DNA of 64,000 nt from Kitasatospora sp. NBC_00315 (lineage in GTDB: Bacteria; Actinomycetota; Actinomycetes; Streptomycetales; Streptomycetaceae), in NCBI RefSeq assembly GCF_041435095.1, contig NZ_CP108025.1, positions 4,526,001-4,590,000 on the forward strand, in the 5' to 3' direction. The notes beneath the pieces are model-generated. The model saw only the letters and a list, made by a program, of their open reading frames with translations, was not told the DNA's origin and made no database searches. This document shows, piece after piece, positions 1 to 8,420 of the stretch. The position numbers and the translations under genes are program-made. How positions within the stretch are numbered: the first letter of the stretch is position 1; each line of letters begins with the position of its first letter.

Positions 1-394
1 CGAATACCGCACATGGGGGCAGGTGTTCGCCTAGGCTTGTCACAAGCTTGCGACAGCTTCGCTGTGTGAGCATTCATCACTCGTGTGAGTGATGAGATTT
101 GCCCGAATTGACCCCTTCTGGGGCAGTTGATGCGGGCGCTGCGCCGCTGGTTCGGTGACACTCCGTGTCGACCCGCGTGGCGAGAGTTGCCAGTGTGGCC
201 TTGGCAAGGGCTGCGACCTGCGATCACTCCAACGAGTGAGCTAACCGGTACCCATAGTCCGATCGGGTCATTCGAGATTGGGCCCGAAGGGGCTGTTGCA
301 ACCTGCCGTTCTTCCGTAACGTCCTCAACTGGCAACGGTGAATATGCCGTTGCCGCCGTGGGGGAGCCTCGATTCGGGAGAGGACGGCGCCGGC
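1..394. other. Long leader/intergenic region upstream of wblA
   Basis: No convincing coding sequence is seen here. The region holds a perfect palindrome at 74-95 (listed separately) and a smaller inverted repeat, ACAGC at 53-57 with GCTGT at 61-65. It is most simply the promoter and leader of wblA. In Streptomyces wblA is a developmentally controlled gene with a long upstream regulatory region; that statement is general knowledge of the family and was not shown here. Confidence 0.6.
74..95. promoter_or_regulatory. Perfect 9-bp inverted repeat upstream of wblA (putative operator)
   Basis: The arms TCATCACTC (74-82) and GAGTGATGA (87-95) are perfect reverse complements around GTGT. The site lies about 300 bp before the preferred wblA start and is AT-richer than its surroundings. 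It resembles a dimeric-regulator site. I compared it with the BldD consensus from memory and the central spacing does not fit well, so no regulator is assigned. Confidence 0.4.
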
Positions 395-718
395 ATGGGC
401 TGGGTAGACGACTGGAGTGCGCAGGCAGCCTGCCGCACTAGCGATCCGGACGAGTTGTTCGTCCAGGGGGCGGCGCAGAATCGCGCCAAGGCGGTGTGCA
501 GCGGGTGTCCCGTGCGCACCGAGTGCCTGGCGGACGCACTCGACAACCGGGTGGAGTTCGGGGTCTGGGGGGGCATGACCGAGCGCGAGCGCAGGGCGTT
601 GCTGCGCCGACGGCCGACGGTGATGTCGTGGCGGCGGTTGTTGGAGACGGCGCGCACCGAGTACGAGGAGTCCCTCGCCACCGGTGTGATCCTCACCGAC
701 TACGCGCAGGCGGGCTGA
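395..718 (+). CDS. wblA: WhiB-like transcription factor WblA
   Basis: This is a small iron-sulfur regulator of the WhiB family that controls the switch from vegetative growth to aerial development and represses antibiotic production in Streptomyces. The four cluster-binding cysteines are visible at residues 13, 35, 38 and 44 (C...CxxC...C), followed by the family turn GVWGG at 56-60 and a basic DNA-contacting stretch RRALLRRRP. The core from SAQAACR to ARTEYE matches the WblA branch closely. I chose the ATG at 395 because GGGAGAGGA lies 10 nt upstream and the protein then begins MGWVDDWSAQ as I recall for WblA. In-frame starts at 338 (GTG) and 344 (ATG) lack a Shine-Dalgarno sequence. The C-terminal tail (ESLATGVILTDYAQAG) diverges from the S. 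coelicolor form I remember. Confidence 0.93.
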   Translation: MGWVDDWSAQAACRTSDPDELFVQGAAQNRAKAVCSGCPVRTECLADALDNRVEFGVWGGMTERERRALLRRRPTVMSWRRLLETARTEYEESLATGVILTDYAQAG

Positions 719-748
719 GCGGGCCTCCGGGCCCGGCAGGTCAGCCCG
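711..748. terminator. Bidirectional terminator between wblA and the ATPase pair
   Basis: CGGGCTGA (711-718) and TCAGCCCG (741-748) form an 8-bp stem that contains the stop codons of both convergent genes. A second inner stem pairs 720-725 with 730-735. No U-tract is visible, as is usual for this kind of genome. Confidence 0.6.
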
Positions 749-1949
749 TCGCACCGCCGAGGCGGTCGCCGACGGTGCGCAGCCCGTCCAGGTCGTGGAC
801 GTCCCCGGGGAGGGCGGCCACCTCGACGATGGGCACGTCCGGGTACACCGAGACGAAGCGGTCCCGGGTCCGTCGCTCCCGGGACATGATCTGCATCCGC
901 TCGGCGTGCAGCCGCAGCAGTCCGGCCGCGAGGAGTTCGGCCTCGGGGGAGGCGGTCTCCGACCCGTTCTCCTCCAGGGCCTCGGCGGCGGCCAGCGCGC
1001 GCTCGGCGGTGAGCTGCGGCGCGCCGCTGCTGTGCACCCGGTTGAGTACCAGGCCGGCCAGCGGCATCCGGTCCGCCTCCAGCCGGTCGACGAAGTACGC
1101 GGCCTCGCGCAGCGCGTCCCGCTCCGGCGCGGCGACCACCAGGAACGCCGTGCCGGGCGCCTTGAGCAGCTGGTACGTGCGGTCGGCGCGCTCGCGGAAG
1201 CCGCCGAACATCGAGTCCGTGGCGCTGACGAAGGTCTGCACGTCGGTGAGCAGCTGGGCGCCGAAGATCTTGCCCAGGGTGCCGGTGATCAGCCCCATGC
1301 CGACGTTCAGGAACTTCATCGCGCTCCGGCCGCCGACCTTGGCGGGGGCGGACAGCAGCCGGATCACCCGGCCGTCGAGGAAGGACCCGAGCCGGTTCGG
1401 CGCGTCCAGGAAGTCCAGCGCCGACCGGGACGGCGGGGTGTCGACGACGATGAGGTCCCACTCGCCGGCGTCCCGCAGCTGGCCCAGCTTCTCCATGGCC
1501 ATGTACTCCTGCGTGCCCGCGAAGCCGGCCGACAGGGACTGGTAGAACGGGTTGTCCATGATCGCCTTGGCCCGTTCGGGCTCAGCGTGGGCGAGCACGA
1601 CCTCGTCGAAGGTCCGCTTCATGTCCAGCATCATGGCCTGCAGTTCGCCGTCACCGTTGACGCCCTTGACCACCCGCGGGGTGTTGTCCAGCTCGGTGAG
1701 GCCCATCGACTGGGCGAGCCGGCGGGCCGGGTCGATGGTCAGCACGACCACCTTCCGGCCGCGCTCCGCCGCCCGCAGGCCGATCGCCGCCGCCGTGGTG
1801 GTCTTGCCGACGCCGCCGGAGCCGCAGCAGACCACGATCCGGGTCGCCGGGTCGTCGATCAGCCGGTCGACCGCCAGTTCCCTGCCACCCTTCACGCCGC
1901 TCCCACTCCTCGCAGTGCCGGCCTGGTGGCCCTTCGCGCCGCCGCTCAT
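741..1949 (-). CDS. ArsA/GET3-family ATPase (second of pair)
   Basis: This is a P-loop ATPase of the ArsA/GET3 (anion-transporting ATPase) family, 402 aa. A canonical deviant Walker A, GSGGVGKTT, lies at residues 43-51, a switch-like DPARRLAQ at 73-80, and the Walker B-like VVDTPPS at 168-174. No arsenite-metalloregulator, ArsB or CXXC partner is nearby, so a role in arsenic efflux is not supported. In actinobacteria such pairs sit next to wblA and their function is not established to my knowledge. The ATG overlaps the stop of the upstream ATPase gene by 4 nt (1946-1949), so the two are cotranscribed and probably act as a heterodimer. The gene converges on wblA. Confidence 0.85.
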   Translation of the reverse strand: MSGGAKGHQAGTARSGSGVKGGRELAVDRLIDDPATRIVVCCGSGGVGKTTTAAAIGLRAAERGRKVVVLTIDPARRLAQSMGLTELDNTPRVVKGVNGDGELQAMMLDMKRTFDEVVLAHAEPERAKAIMDNPFYQSLSAGFAGTQEYMAMEKLGQLRDAGEWDLIVVDTPPSRSALDFLDAPNRLGSFLDGRVIRLLSAPAKVGGRSAMKFLNVGMGLITGTLGKIFGAQLLTDVQTFVSATDSMFGGFRERADRTYQLLKAPGTAFLVVAAPERDALREAAYFVDRLEADRMPLAGLVLNRVHSSGAPQLTAERALAAAEALEENGSETASPEAELLAAGLLRLHAERMQIMSRERRTRDRFVSVYPDVPIVEVAALPGDVHDLDGLRTVGDRLGGATG

Positions 1950-3124
1950 GCCGCCCCCTGCCGCTTGAGCTCGCCGGCCAGCCGGTAGAGGCCGCCGAGG
2001 TCCACACCCTCACCGAGCAGCGGGAGCTCGTACGTCGGCAGCTTCAGGTGCTGCAGGTCGGCCCGCTGGTCGCGTTCCAGCTCGACCCGCTCGGCGTGCT
2101 CGCGGGCCTGGTCCAGCAGCGGTTCGATCAGCGGTTCCACCGCCGCCCGTACGGCGGCCCCGGTCCGGGCGCGCCCGCCCAGCCCGGCCTCGCCGAGTGC
2201 GACGGCGACCTCCTCGCGGTGGTCCCCGTCCACGGCGGCCACCGCCGCGGCGTCCAGTATCGGCGGGCGGACCATGTTCACCACGACCCCGCCCACCGGC
2301 AGCTGCGCCTCGCGCAGTTCGGCGAAGCCGTCGACCGTCTCCTGGACGGGCATCTCCTCCAGCAGGGTGACCAGGTGCACCGCCGTCTCCGGCGACCTCA
2401 GCACTCGCATCACCGCTTGCGCCTGGGAGTGGATCGGGCCGAACCTGGCCAGCCCGGCGACCTCGGAGTTGACGTTCAGGAACCTGGTGAGCCGCCCGGT
2501 CGGCGGCGCGTCCATCACGATCGCGTCGTACGCGCGCCGGCCGTCGGGCCCCTTGCGGCGCGCGGCCTCGCAGGCCTTGCCGGTCAGCAGGACGTCGCGC
2601 ACGCCCGGCGCGATGGTGGTCGCGAAGTCGACGAAGCCGACCTTCTGCAGGGCCTTTCCGGCCCGGCCGAGCTTGTAGAACATGTCGAGGTACTCCAGCA
2701 GCGCCTGCTCGGTGTCGATCGCCAGCGCGAACACCTCCCCGCCGCCGCGCGTGGGTCCGCGCCCGTCCGGGGCCAGCCCGAGCTGGGCGCGCGAGACGGA
2801 GGCGATCCGGCGCTCCTCGTACGGCAGTGCGGCGATGCCGAACAGCTCGGCGATGCCCTGCCGGCCCTCCACCTCGATCAGCAGGGTCCGGCCGCCCTCG
2901 GCCGCCAGCGCGAGGGCGAGCGCGGCCGCGACGGTCGTCTTGCCGGTGCCGCCCTTGCCACTGACCACGTGCAGCCGCACGCCCTCCCAGTCGTTGCCGG
3001 TGCGTGCTCCGTCGGCCGCCGCCGCGGCCTCCCGCGCCGCAGAGTCGGCCGGGGCGTCGGCCCCGCGTACGCCCGGGGCCCCGCCCGGCTCGCGCCGGTC
3101 CGCCTGGTCGGGGGTGCGTGCCAC
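1946..3124 (-). CDS. ArsA/GET3-family ATPase (first of pair)
   Basis: This 392-aa paralogue of the adjacent ATPase carries the Walker A GKGGTGKTT at residues 56-64 and a Walker B-like VMDAPPTGR motif. About 45 N-terminal residues before the ATPase fold are Ala/Arg/Asp-rich and probably disordered; the true start could be later. The two genes overlap by 4 nt and are transcribed away from the RidA pair. Pairing of two different ArsA-like half-size ATPases suggests a heterodimer resembling the two halves of ArsA, but this is inference. Substrate unknown. Confidence 0.85.
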   Translation of the reverse strand: MARTPDQADRREPGGAPGVRGADAPADSAAREAAAAADGARTGNDWEGVRLHVVSGKGGTGKTTVAAALALALAAEGGRTLLIEVEGRQGIAELFGIAALPYEERRIASVSRAQLGLAPDGRGPTRGGGEVFALAIDTEQALLEYLDMFYKLGRAGKALQKVGFVDFATTIAPGVRDVLLTGKACEAARRKGPDGRRAYDAIVMDAPPTGRLTRFLNVNSEVAGLARFGPIHSQAQAVMRVLRSPETAVHLVTLLEEMPVQETVDGFAELREAQLPVGGVVVNMVRPPILDAAAVAAVDGDHREEVAVALGEAGLGGRARTGAAVRAAVEPLIEPLLDQAREHAERVELERDQRADLQHLKLPTYELPLLGEGVDLGGLYRLAGELKRQGAA

Positions 3125-3340
3125 GCTCCGTCTCCGTCCGTTCCGAGGGCCGGCACCCGCGAGGGTGCCCTCCCGCGAGAGTAACCAGAGGCCGCGCCGG
3201 ATGCCGGGAGCATCGGGGAGGCCGGGCCTGATTCATGCCCCCTTTGTGTCCCACCTCACACCCTCCCGCCCCCGCCGTCCTCGCTCCCGACGCGCCCGGC
3301 ACGGCGGCCGGGGCCCCGTCCGCTCGTCTAGAGTCAGCCC

Positions 3341-3496
3341 ATGACCAAGTGGGAATACGTAACCGTGCCGCTGCTCGTCCACGCCACCAAGCAGATCCTC
3401 GACAACTGGGGCCAGGACGGCTGGGAGCTCGTCCAGGTCGTGCCGGGCCCGAACCCGGAGCAGCTGGTGGCCTACCTCAAGCGGGAGAAGGCATGA
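3341..3496 (+). CDS. DUF4177 small protein
   Basis: This 51-aa protein begins MTKWEYVTVPLLVHATKQI and contains the DUF4177 pattern: WEY at the start, then a GWELVQVVPGP strand-turn. Such small proteins are widespread in actinobacteria and have no assigned function. Its TGA overlaps the ATG of the RidA gene (3493-3496), so translation is probably coupled. The gene is too small to be picked up by length alone, but the conserved motif and the overlap make it convincing. The 216-bp gap to the divergent ATPase gene presumably holds both promoters. Confidence 0.85.
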   Translation: MTKWEYVTVPLLVHATKQILDNWGQDGWELVQVVPGPNPEQLVAYLKREKA

Positions 3497-3963
3497 GTCA
3501 GGTCGAGAGCCGGCTGGCCGAGCTGGGCCTGACCGTGCCCGAGGTCGCCGCGCCGGTCGCCGCGTACGTGCCGGCCGTGCGGTCGGGCGAGTACGTCTTC
3601 ACCTCCGGCCAGCTGCCGATGGTCGCGGGCAAGCTCCGGACCACGGGCAAGGTCGGCGCCGAGGTCACCCCGGAGGAGGCCAAGGCGCTCGCGCAGATCT
3701 GCGCGCTGAACGCGCTCGCGGCCGTGAAGTCCGTGATCGGTGACCTGGACCGGATCGAGCAGGTCGTCAAGGTGGTGGGCTTCGTCGCCTCCGCCGCCGA
3801 CTTCACCGGCCAGCCCGCCGTGGTGAACGGCGCGAGCGAGCTGCTCGGGCAGGCGCTCGGCGCGGCCGGCGTGCACGCCCGCAGCGCGGTCGGCGTCGCG
3901 GTGCTGCCGCTGGACGCCCCGGTCGAGGTCGAGCTCCAGGTGCGGCTGAAGCCGCAGGTCTGA
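3493..3963 (+). CDS. RidA/YjgF-family protein
   Basis: This 156-aa protein belongs to the RidA (YjgF/YER057c/UK114) family; characterised members deaminate reactive enamine/imine intermediates released by PLP enzymes. Visible family features are SGEYVFTSGQLPMVAGK near residues 31-47 and the C-terminal block ARSAVGVAVLPLDAPVEVE, which includes the arginine that binds the substrate carboxylate in active members. It appears to belong to a subgroup with a longer N-terminus than E. coli RidA (about 128 aa). It starts inside the DUF4177 stop codon, so the two form a coupled pair. Specific substrate unknown. Confidence 0.88.
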   Translation: MSQVESRLAELGLTVPEVAAPVAAYVPAVRSGEYVFTSGQLPMVAGKLRTTGKVGAEVTPEEAKALAQICALNALAAVKSVIGDLDRIEQVVKVVGFVASAADFTGQPAVVNGASELLGQALGAAGVHARSAVGVAVLPLDAPVEVELQVRLKPQV

Positions 3964-4071
3964 GGCATTTTCTCCGCCGCGGGCGCCGCGCTGTCGGCCC
4001 ACGGCGAAACCGCTCGGATCGGCGGGGTTGGGCTCTGTCCAACCCCGCCTTCCGCTGCGTAGCATCCGGTC

Positions 4072-4974
4072 ATGGACCAGCAGGCGAAGACGCTTCCGAT
4101 GCCGCCGTCCTGGCCTGCCCGGATCCGGGCGGTGCTGGCCGGCGAGGTGACCCCCCCGGTGCCCAGGCCGTCCGCCACGGTCGTGCTGCTGCGGGACGGC
4201 GCCGACGGAGCCGCCGGCGAGGGCCCGCAGGCGTACCTGCTGCGCCGCCGTACCTCGATGGCGTTCGCCGGCGGGATGTACGCCTACCCGGGCGGCGGGG
4301 TGGACCCCAGGGACGCCGAGGCCGAGATCGGCTGGGCCGGCCCGAGCCCGCGGGAGTGGGCCGAGCGGCTCGGCGTGGACGCGGCCACGGCGCAGGCGGT
4401 GGTCTGCGCGGCCGTCCGGGAGACCTTCGAGGAGGCCGGTGTGCTGCTGGCCGGTCCGGACGCCGGGAGCACGGCGCCGCCGCGCGACTGGAGCGCCGAG
4501 CGGGCCGCCCTGGAGGCGCACGAGCTCTCCTTCGCCGACTTCCTCCGGGCGCACGGCCTGGTGCTGCGCAGTGATCTGCTGGCCGGCTGGGCCCGCTGGG
4601 TCACCCCGGCCTTCGAGGAGCGGCGCTACGACACCTGGTTCTTCGTCGCCGTGCTGCCGCCCGGCCAGAGCGCCGCCGTGGAGGTGGGCGAGGCCGACCG
4701 GGTCGCCTGGCTCACTCCGGCCGAGGCCGTGCGCGGCCACCGGGAGGGCCGGTACGGCATGCTGCCGCCGACCGTCACGGTGCTGCGCGAACTGCTGCCG
4801 CTGCGCACGGCGGCCCAAGCCCTGTCCGCGGCGACCGGCCGCGGACTGGACCCGATCCTCGGCGAGGCCGAGGTGGCGGGTGATCGAATGACGGTGCGAT
4901 GGTCAGGGTATGAAGAGCTGACCATCGACGGACACTACCCCCAGGAAGGACCTTCGCCCGATGACTCACAATGA
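4072..4974 (+). CDS. Nudix hydrolase (NUDT19-like)
   Basis: This 300-aa Nudix hydrolase has a Nudix box interrupted by about 30 residues: GGGVDPRD at 74-81 and AVRETFEEAGVLL at 114-126 supply the glycine and the REx2EExG metal-binding helix (R116, E117, E120, E121, G123). Long insertions between these parts are characteristic of NUDT19/RP2p-like enzymes, some of which cleave CoA derivatives. The activity here is not known. Its stop overlaps a 63-codon frame that leads directly into the metallo-hydrolase gene, suggesting an operon. Confidence 0.85.
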   Translation: MDQQAKTLPMPPSWPARIRAVLAGEVTPPVPRPSATVVLLRDGADGAAGEGPQAYLLRRRTSMAFAGGMYAYPGGGVDPRDAEAEIGWAGPSPREWAERLGVDAATAQAVVCAAVRETFEEAGVLLAGPDAGSTAPPRDWSAERAALEAHELSFADFLRAHGLVLRSDLLAGWARWVTPAFEERRYDTWFFVAVLPPGQSAAVEVGEADRVAWLTPAEAVRGHREGRYGMLPPTVTVLRELLPLRTAAQALSAATGRGLDPILGEAEVAGDRMTVRWSGYEELTIDGHYPQEGPSPDDSQ

Positions 4975-5152
4975 CGTGGATCGCCGGACGGCATCCGAGC
5001 TGCCCGCCCGAACGCTGACCTCCCACACCCTGACGCCCCGTACGCTCGCCCGCGACAGCGGCGGCCGCTACGGCGAGGAGCCCTGGCTGCGCCCGCTGAC
5101 GCGCTCCCTCCCCGCGCGACTGCTGCATCGCAGCTGCGAGGGCGGCCGGTGA
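4961..5152 (+). CDS. Small hypothetical ORF coupled to both neighbours
   Basis: This 63-aa frame starts at an ATG 10 nt downstream of a strong AGGAAGGA (4943-4950), lies inside the last codons of the Nudix gene and ends in a GTGA overlap with the metallo-hydrolase start. The sequence (MTHNDVDRRTASELPARTL...) has no recognised domain and is Arg/Leu/Thr-rich. The ribosome-binding site and double overlap argue for translation. The alternative is that it is a coupling leader with no functional product. Confidence 0.4.
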   Translation: MTHNDVDRRTASELPARTLTSHTLTPRTLARDSGGRYGEEPWLRPLTRSLPARLLHRSCEGGR

Positions 5153-5970
5153 GCGGTCTCATCCCGGGTGACCCCGCCGCCGGCATCGGCGGCGAGGCCA
5201 CCCCCCGGGCACACTGCGTGCTGGCGCCGAACCCGTCACCGATGACGCTGGACGGCACCAACACCTGGCTGCTCGCCGAGCCCGGCTCGGACCTGGCCGT
5301 GGTCGTCGACCCCGGCCCGCTCGACGAGGCGCACCTGCGCCACGTCATCGCGACCGCCGAGAGCCAGGGCCGGCGCGTGGCGCTCACCCTGCTCACCCAC
5401 GGCCACGCCGACCACGCCGAGGGCGCGGCCCGCTTCGCCGAGCTGACCGGCAGCAAGGTCCGGGCACTGGATCCGGCGCACCGCCTCGGGGACGAGGGCC
5501 TGCGGCACGGGGAGCGCCTGGAGGTCGGGGACCTGGACCTGCGGGTGGTCGGCACCCCCGGCCACACCTCCGACTCGCTCACCTTCCACCTGCCCGCCGA
5601 CGGCGCCGTCCTGACCGGCGACACCGTGCTCGGCCGCGGCACCACGATGGTCGCGCACCCGGACGGGCAGCTCGGGGACTACCTCGACTCGCTGCGCCGC
5701 CTGCACACCATGGCGTCCGAGCACGGCGTACGCACGGTGCTGCCGGGCCACGGCCCGGTGCTCGCGGACGCGCTCGGCGTGGTGGAGTACTACCTCGCCC
5801 ACCGGGCGCACCGCCTCGCCCAGGTGGAGACGGCGGTGGAGGCCGGCTGCCGGACCGCGGCCGAGGTGGTGGCCCGGGTCTACGCCGACGTGGACCGCGC
5901 GCTGTGGCCGGCCGCCGAGCTCTCGGTCCGCGCTCAGCTGCGCTACCTGGAGAACCACGGGCTGATCTGA
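5149..5970 (+). CDS. Metallo-beta-lactamase-fold hydrolase (LACTB2/GloB-like)
   Basis: This 273-aa protein has the MBL-fold zinc motif THGHADH at residues 83-89 (HxHxDH), a further metal His in GTPGHTSDS (H139), the bridging Asp in LTGDTVLG (D158) and the last His in PGHGPVL (H201). The C-terminal 60 residues look like the winged-helix extension seen in LACTB2-type hydrolases, some of which are RNases. The substrate cannot be assigned from sequence. GTG start overlaps the upstream small ORF by 4 nt. It is convergent with crp, with a clear terminator hairpin between them. Confidence 0.88.
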   Translation: MSGLIPGDPAAGIGGEATPRAHCVLAPNPSPMTLDGTNTWLLAEPGSDLAVVVDPGPLDEAHLRHVIATAESQGRRVALTLLTHGHADHAEGAARFAELTGSKVRALDPAHRLGDEGLRHGERLEVGDLDLRVVGTPGHTSDSLTFHLPADGAVLTGDTVLGRGTTMVAHPDGQLGDYLDSLRRLHTMASEHGVRTVLPGHGPVLADALGVVEYYLAHRAHRLAQVETAVEAGCRTAAEVVARVYADVDRALWPAAELSVRAQLRYLENHGLI

Positions 5971-6046
5971 CGGCCCGCGCCCGGCCGCGACAGCGGGCCG
6001 CTCTCCTCCCGCCGGTGCTGCCGGCTGCCGACCGCCCGCGGGCACG

Positions 6047-6085
6047 GCCGAGGGCCCGTCCGCCGGTGGCGTACGGGCCCTCGGC
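6047..6085. terminator. Bidirectional terminator between the MBL hydrolase and crp
   Basis: GCCGAGGGCCCGT (6047-6059) and ACGGGCCCTCGGC (6073-6085) form a perfect 13-bp stem with a 13-nt loop, in the gap between two convergent genes. Confidence 0.75.
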
Positions 6086-6094
6086 GGAGCGACG

Positions 6095-6769
6095 TCAGCG
6101 CGAGCGCCGGGACAGCCGCTCGACGTCCATCAGGACCACCGCGCGGGCCTCCAGCTTCAGCCAGCCGCGGCCGGCGAAGTCGGCGAGTGCCTTGTTGACC
6201 GTCTCACGGGAGGCGCCGACCAGCTGGGCCAGCTCCTCCTGGGTGAGGTCGTGCGCGACGTGGATGCCCTCGTCGGACGGCACGCCGAACCGGCGCGAGA
6301 GGTCCAGCAGCGCCTTGGCCACCCGGCCGGGCACGTCCGAGAACACCAGGTCGGACATCACGTCGTTGGTCCGGCGCAGCCGGCGGGCGATCGCCCGCAG
6401 CAGCGCGATCGAGACCTCGGGACGGGCGTGCAGCCAGGGCTGGAGGTCGCCGTGGCCCAGGCCCAGCAGCTTGACCTCGGTGAGCGCGCTCGCCGTGGCG
6501 GTGCGCGGCCCCGGGTCGAAGAGCGACAGCTCGCCGATCATCTCGCTCGGGCCGAGCACGGCGAGCATGTTCTCGCGGCCGTCCGGGGAGGCGCGGTGCA
6601 GCTTGACCTTGCCCTCGGCGACCACATAGAGCCGGTCGCCCGGGTCGCCCTCGTGGAACAGGGACTCACCTCGGGCGAGAGTCACCTCGGTCATGGAAGC
6701 GCGCAGCTCGCCGGCCTGCTCGTCGTCGAGTGCCGCGAAGAGTGCGGCGCGCCGCAGAACGTCGTCCAC
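6095..6769 (-). CDS. crp: Crp/Fnr-family cAMP receptor protein
   Basis: This 224-aa regulator has a cyclic-nucleotide-binding domain with the phosphate-binding cassette around EMIGELSLFDPGPRTATA and a C-terminal winged helix-turn-helix whose recognition segment is TQEELAQLVGASRETVNKAL. The sequence matches Streptomyces Crp, which binds cAMP and controls germination, development and secondary metabolism. I chose the GTG at 6769 because AAGGAGGA lies 6-8 nt upstream and it gives the usual length; an upstream in-frame ATG at 6841 would add 24 residues with no ribosome-binding site. The 528-bp upstream gap contains its promoter region. Confidence 0.95.
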   Translation of the reverse strand: MDDVLRRAALFAALDDEQAGELRASMTEVTLARGESLFHEGDPGDRLYVVAEGKVKLHRASPDGRENMLAVLGPSEMIGELSLFDPGPRTATASALTEVKLLGLGHGDLQPWLHARPEVSIALLRAIARRLRRTNDVMSDLVFSDVPGRVAKALLDLSRRFGVPSDEGIHVAHDLTQEELAQLVGASRETVNKALADFAGRGWLKLEARAVVLMDVERLSRRSR

Positions 6770-7297
6770 GTGCTTCCTCCTTCTCGGCCGTCCGTCCGTG
6801 GGGCGGGCGGCGCAAGTCCGTACCGTGCTCTGCATCACCAAGCATGGCGCATGTCGCTCCGATCATATGAGGAGGGGGTGCGCCGCGGAGCACCGTACGG
6901 GGCCATTCGTACTCATCGGTCACCTCGGCGCCGCTGGTCGCAGCGGGCGGGCCGGGGTCCGGAACGCGTTCCGGCGGGCCTCGGCGGCGCCGGCCGGCAC
7001 GGGCGCCGCCGCTCCTGGGGGCCGGGACGGCGGCTGAAACATCCCGGAGTACGATCCGGCATTTTTCGGACATGGCGGGCTCGCGGCGGGTTCGCGACCG
7101 GGCTCAAGGCGGGTTCGCGGGCGGGCTCACGGCGGGGCTCACGGTCGGGGGCGAGGCCGGGGCGCTCCCGCCGGCAGTGGGTCCGCCCGGGGTCCGCCGT
7201 GGTGTACGGCGCACGGCGGACCGCGCTGCGTCGCCCGGTCCGGAGCGGTGCGTCGCCCGGCCCGCGGCGACCGGGTGCGGCCGTGTCCGACGCGGCG
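6770..7297. other. crp upstream region with a 23-bp tandem repeat
   Basis: No gene is supported in this gap. Near crp it contains the palindrome TCATATGA (6863-6870). At 7086-7143 a 23-bp unit beginning GCGGGTTCGCG is repeated 2.5 times (7086-7108, 7109-7131, partial 7132-7143). Open frames through it are repeat-derived. Confidence 0.5.
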
Positions 7298-8332
7298 TCA
7301 GACGTCCTGCGGCGGCGGCGCGGTGCTCTTTCGGACGACCAGACTGGTGGCCAGTTCCAGGCGGCTGGCCGTGGTCCCGTCGGCGCGCAACCGGAGCAGC
7401 ATCTGCGCGGCCTCCTCCGCCATCTGCCGCAGTGGCTGGTGCACGGTGGTGAGTGCCGGGCTGGTCCACTGGGCGATCGCGACGTCGTCGTAGCCGACGA
7501 CCGAGAGGTCCCGGGGCACCTGGAGGCCGTGCACCCGCGCCGCCTCCAGAACACCCAGGGCCTGCAGGTCGCTACCGGCGAAGACGGCGGTCGGGCGGTC
7601 GGGCCGGCCGAGCATCTCCATCGCGCGCTGGTAGCCGCCCTCCACATGGAAGTCACCGAAGGCGACCAGCCCGGGATCGACCTCCAGGCCGGCCATGCTC
7701 ATGGCCGAGCGGAAGCCGTCCAGGCGGGCGAGCGAGCAGAGCATGTCGCCCGGACCGCTGATGATCGCGATCCGCCGGTGCCCGCACTCGATCAGATGCC
7801 GGGTCGCGGCGAGCCCGCCGGACCAGTTCGCCGACCCCACGGAGGGGACGTCCGGCTCCGGATCGCCCGCCGGATCGATGATCACGAACGGGATGGCACG
7901 TGACCTGAGCTGCTGTTTGAACTCCAGTGGCAGGGCCGAGAAGACCAGCACCACGCCGAGCGGGCGACGCCGCAGCACGCCCTCGATCCACTCGGGGCCG
8001 GGGGAGTGCCGAGTGCCGCTCTCGGTCAGCACCACGCTGGCGCCGTTCTCCTTGGCGACGTTCTCGACGCCCCGGATCAACTCCATCGCCCAGAGGCTGT
8101 CGAGCTCGTGGAAGACCAGCTCGATGAGTGGCGCCTCACCTGCGGATTTGGCCGACCGTCGGTAGCCGTGGATCTCCAGCAGCTCCTCGACCCGGGTACG
8201 GGTCGGCCGGGCGACGTCCTGCCTGCCGTTGAGAACTTTCGAAACTGTGGAGACGGAAACGCCGGCCTGCTCCGCCACCTGGGCCAGGGTCACGCGCCCC
8301 GGCTCCTCGTCTTCGCGCATGCCGTGCAGCAT
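7298..8332 (-). CDS. bxlR: LacI-family regulator of the xylo-oligosaccharide cluster (BxlR-like)
   Basis: This 344-aa LacI-family repressor has an N-terminal helix-turn-helix (TLAQVAEQAGVSVSTVSKVL) followed by a periplasmic-binding-like effector domain ending in HQPLRQMAEEAAQMLL. It is divergent from the sugar ABC importer and beta-xylosidase genes, the arrangement of Streptomyces bxlR with bxlEFGA, so xylobiose or related sugars are the likely inducers (inference). The start at 8332 has GGTGG close upstream; an alternative ATG is at 8320. Unusually, the helix-turn-helix codons at about 8231-8250 use A/T-ending codons that create TTTCGAAA, the same core found in the divergent promoter, suggesting autoregulation through an intragenic operator. 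Confidence 0.85.
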   Translation of the reverse strand: MLHGMREDEEPGRVTLAQVAEQAGVSVSTVSKVLNGRQDVARPTRTRVEELLEIHGYRRSAKSAGEAPLIELVFHELDSLWAMELIRGVENVAKENGASVVLTESGTRHSPGPEWIEGVLRRRPLGVVLVFSALPLEFKQQLRSRAIPFVIIDPAGDPEPDVPSVGSANWSGGLAATRHLIECGHRRIAIISGPGDMLCSLARLDGFRSAMSMAGLEVDPGLVAFGDFHVEGGYQRAMEMLGRPDRPTAVFAGSDLQALGVLEAARVHGLQVPRDLSVVGYDDVAIAQWTSPALTTVHQPLRQMAEEAAQMLLRLRADGTTASRLELATSLVVRKSTAPPPQDV

Positions 8333-8420
8333 AGGCCACCCGGACGGGTCACGCTTTGGTAACCCCGTCCGGGAGGGTTGACCCTCCCCGCGAGGGGTCT
8401 TAGCGTCGCAGCGCACAGAT

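Noticed and set aside
74..95. BldD box upstream of wblA
   Set aside because: The even-centred symmetry and central bases do not fit the odd-centred BldD consensus I know.
741..3124. Arsenite efflux (ArsA) operon
   Set aside because: No ArsB, ArsR, ArsC or ArsD gene and no Cys arsenic-binding sites are seen; only the ATPase fold supports the name.
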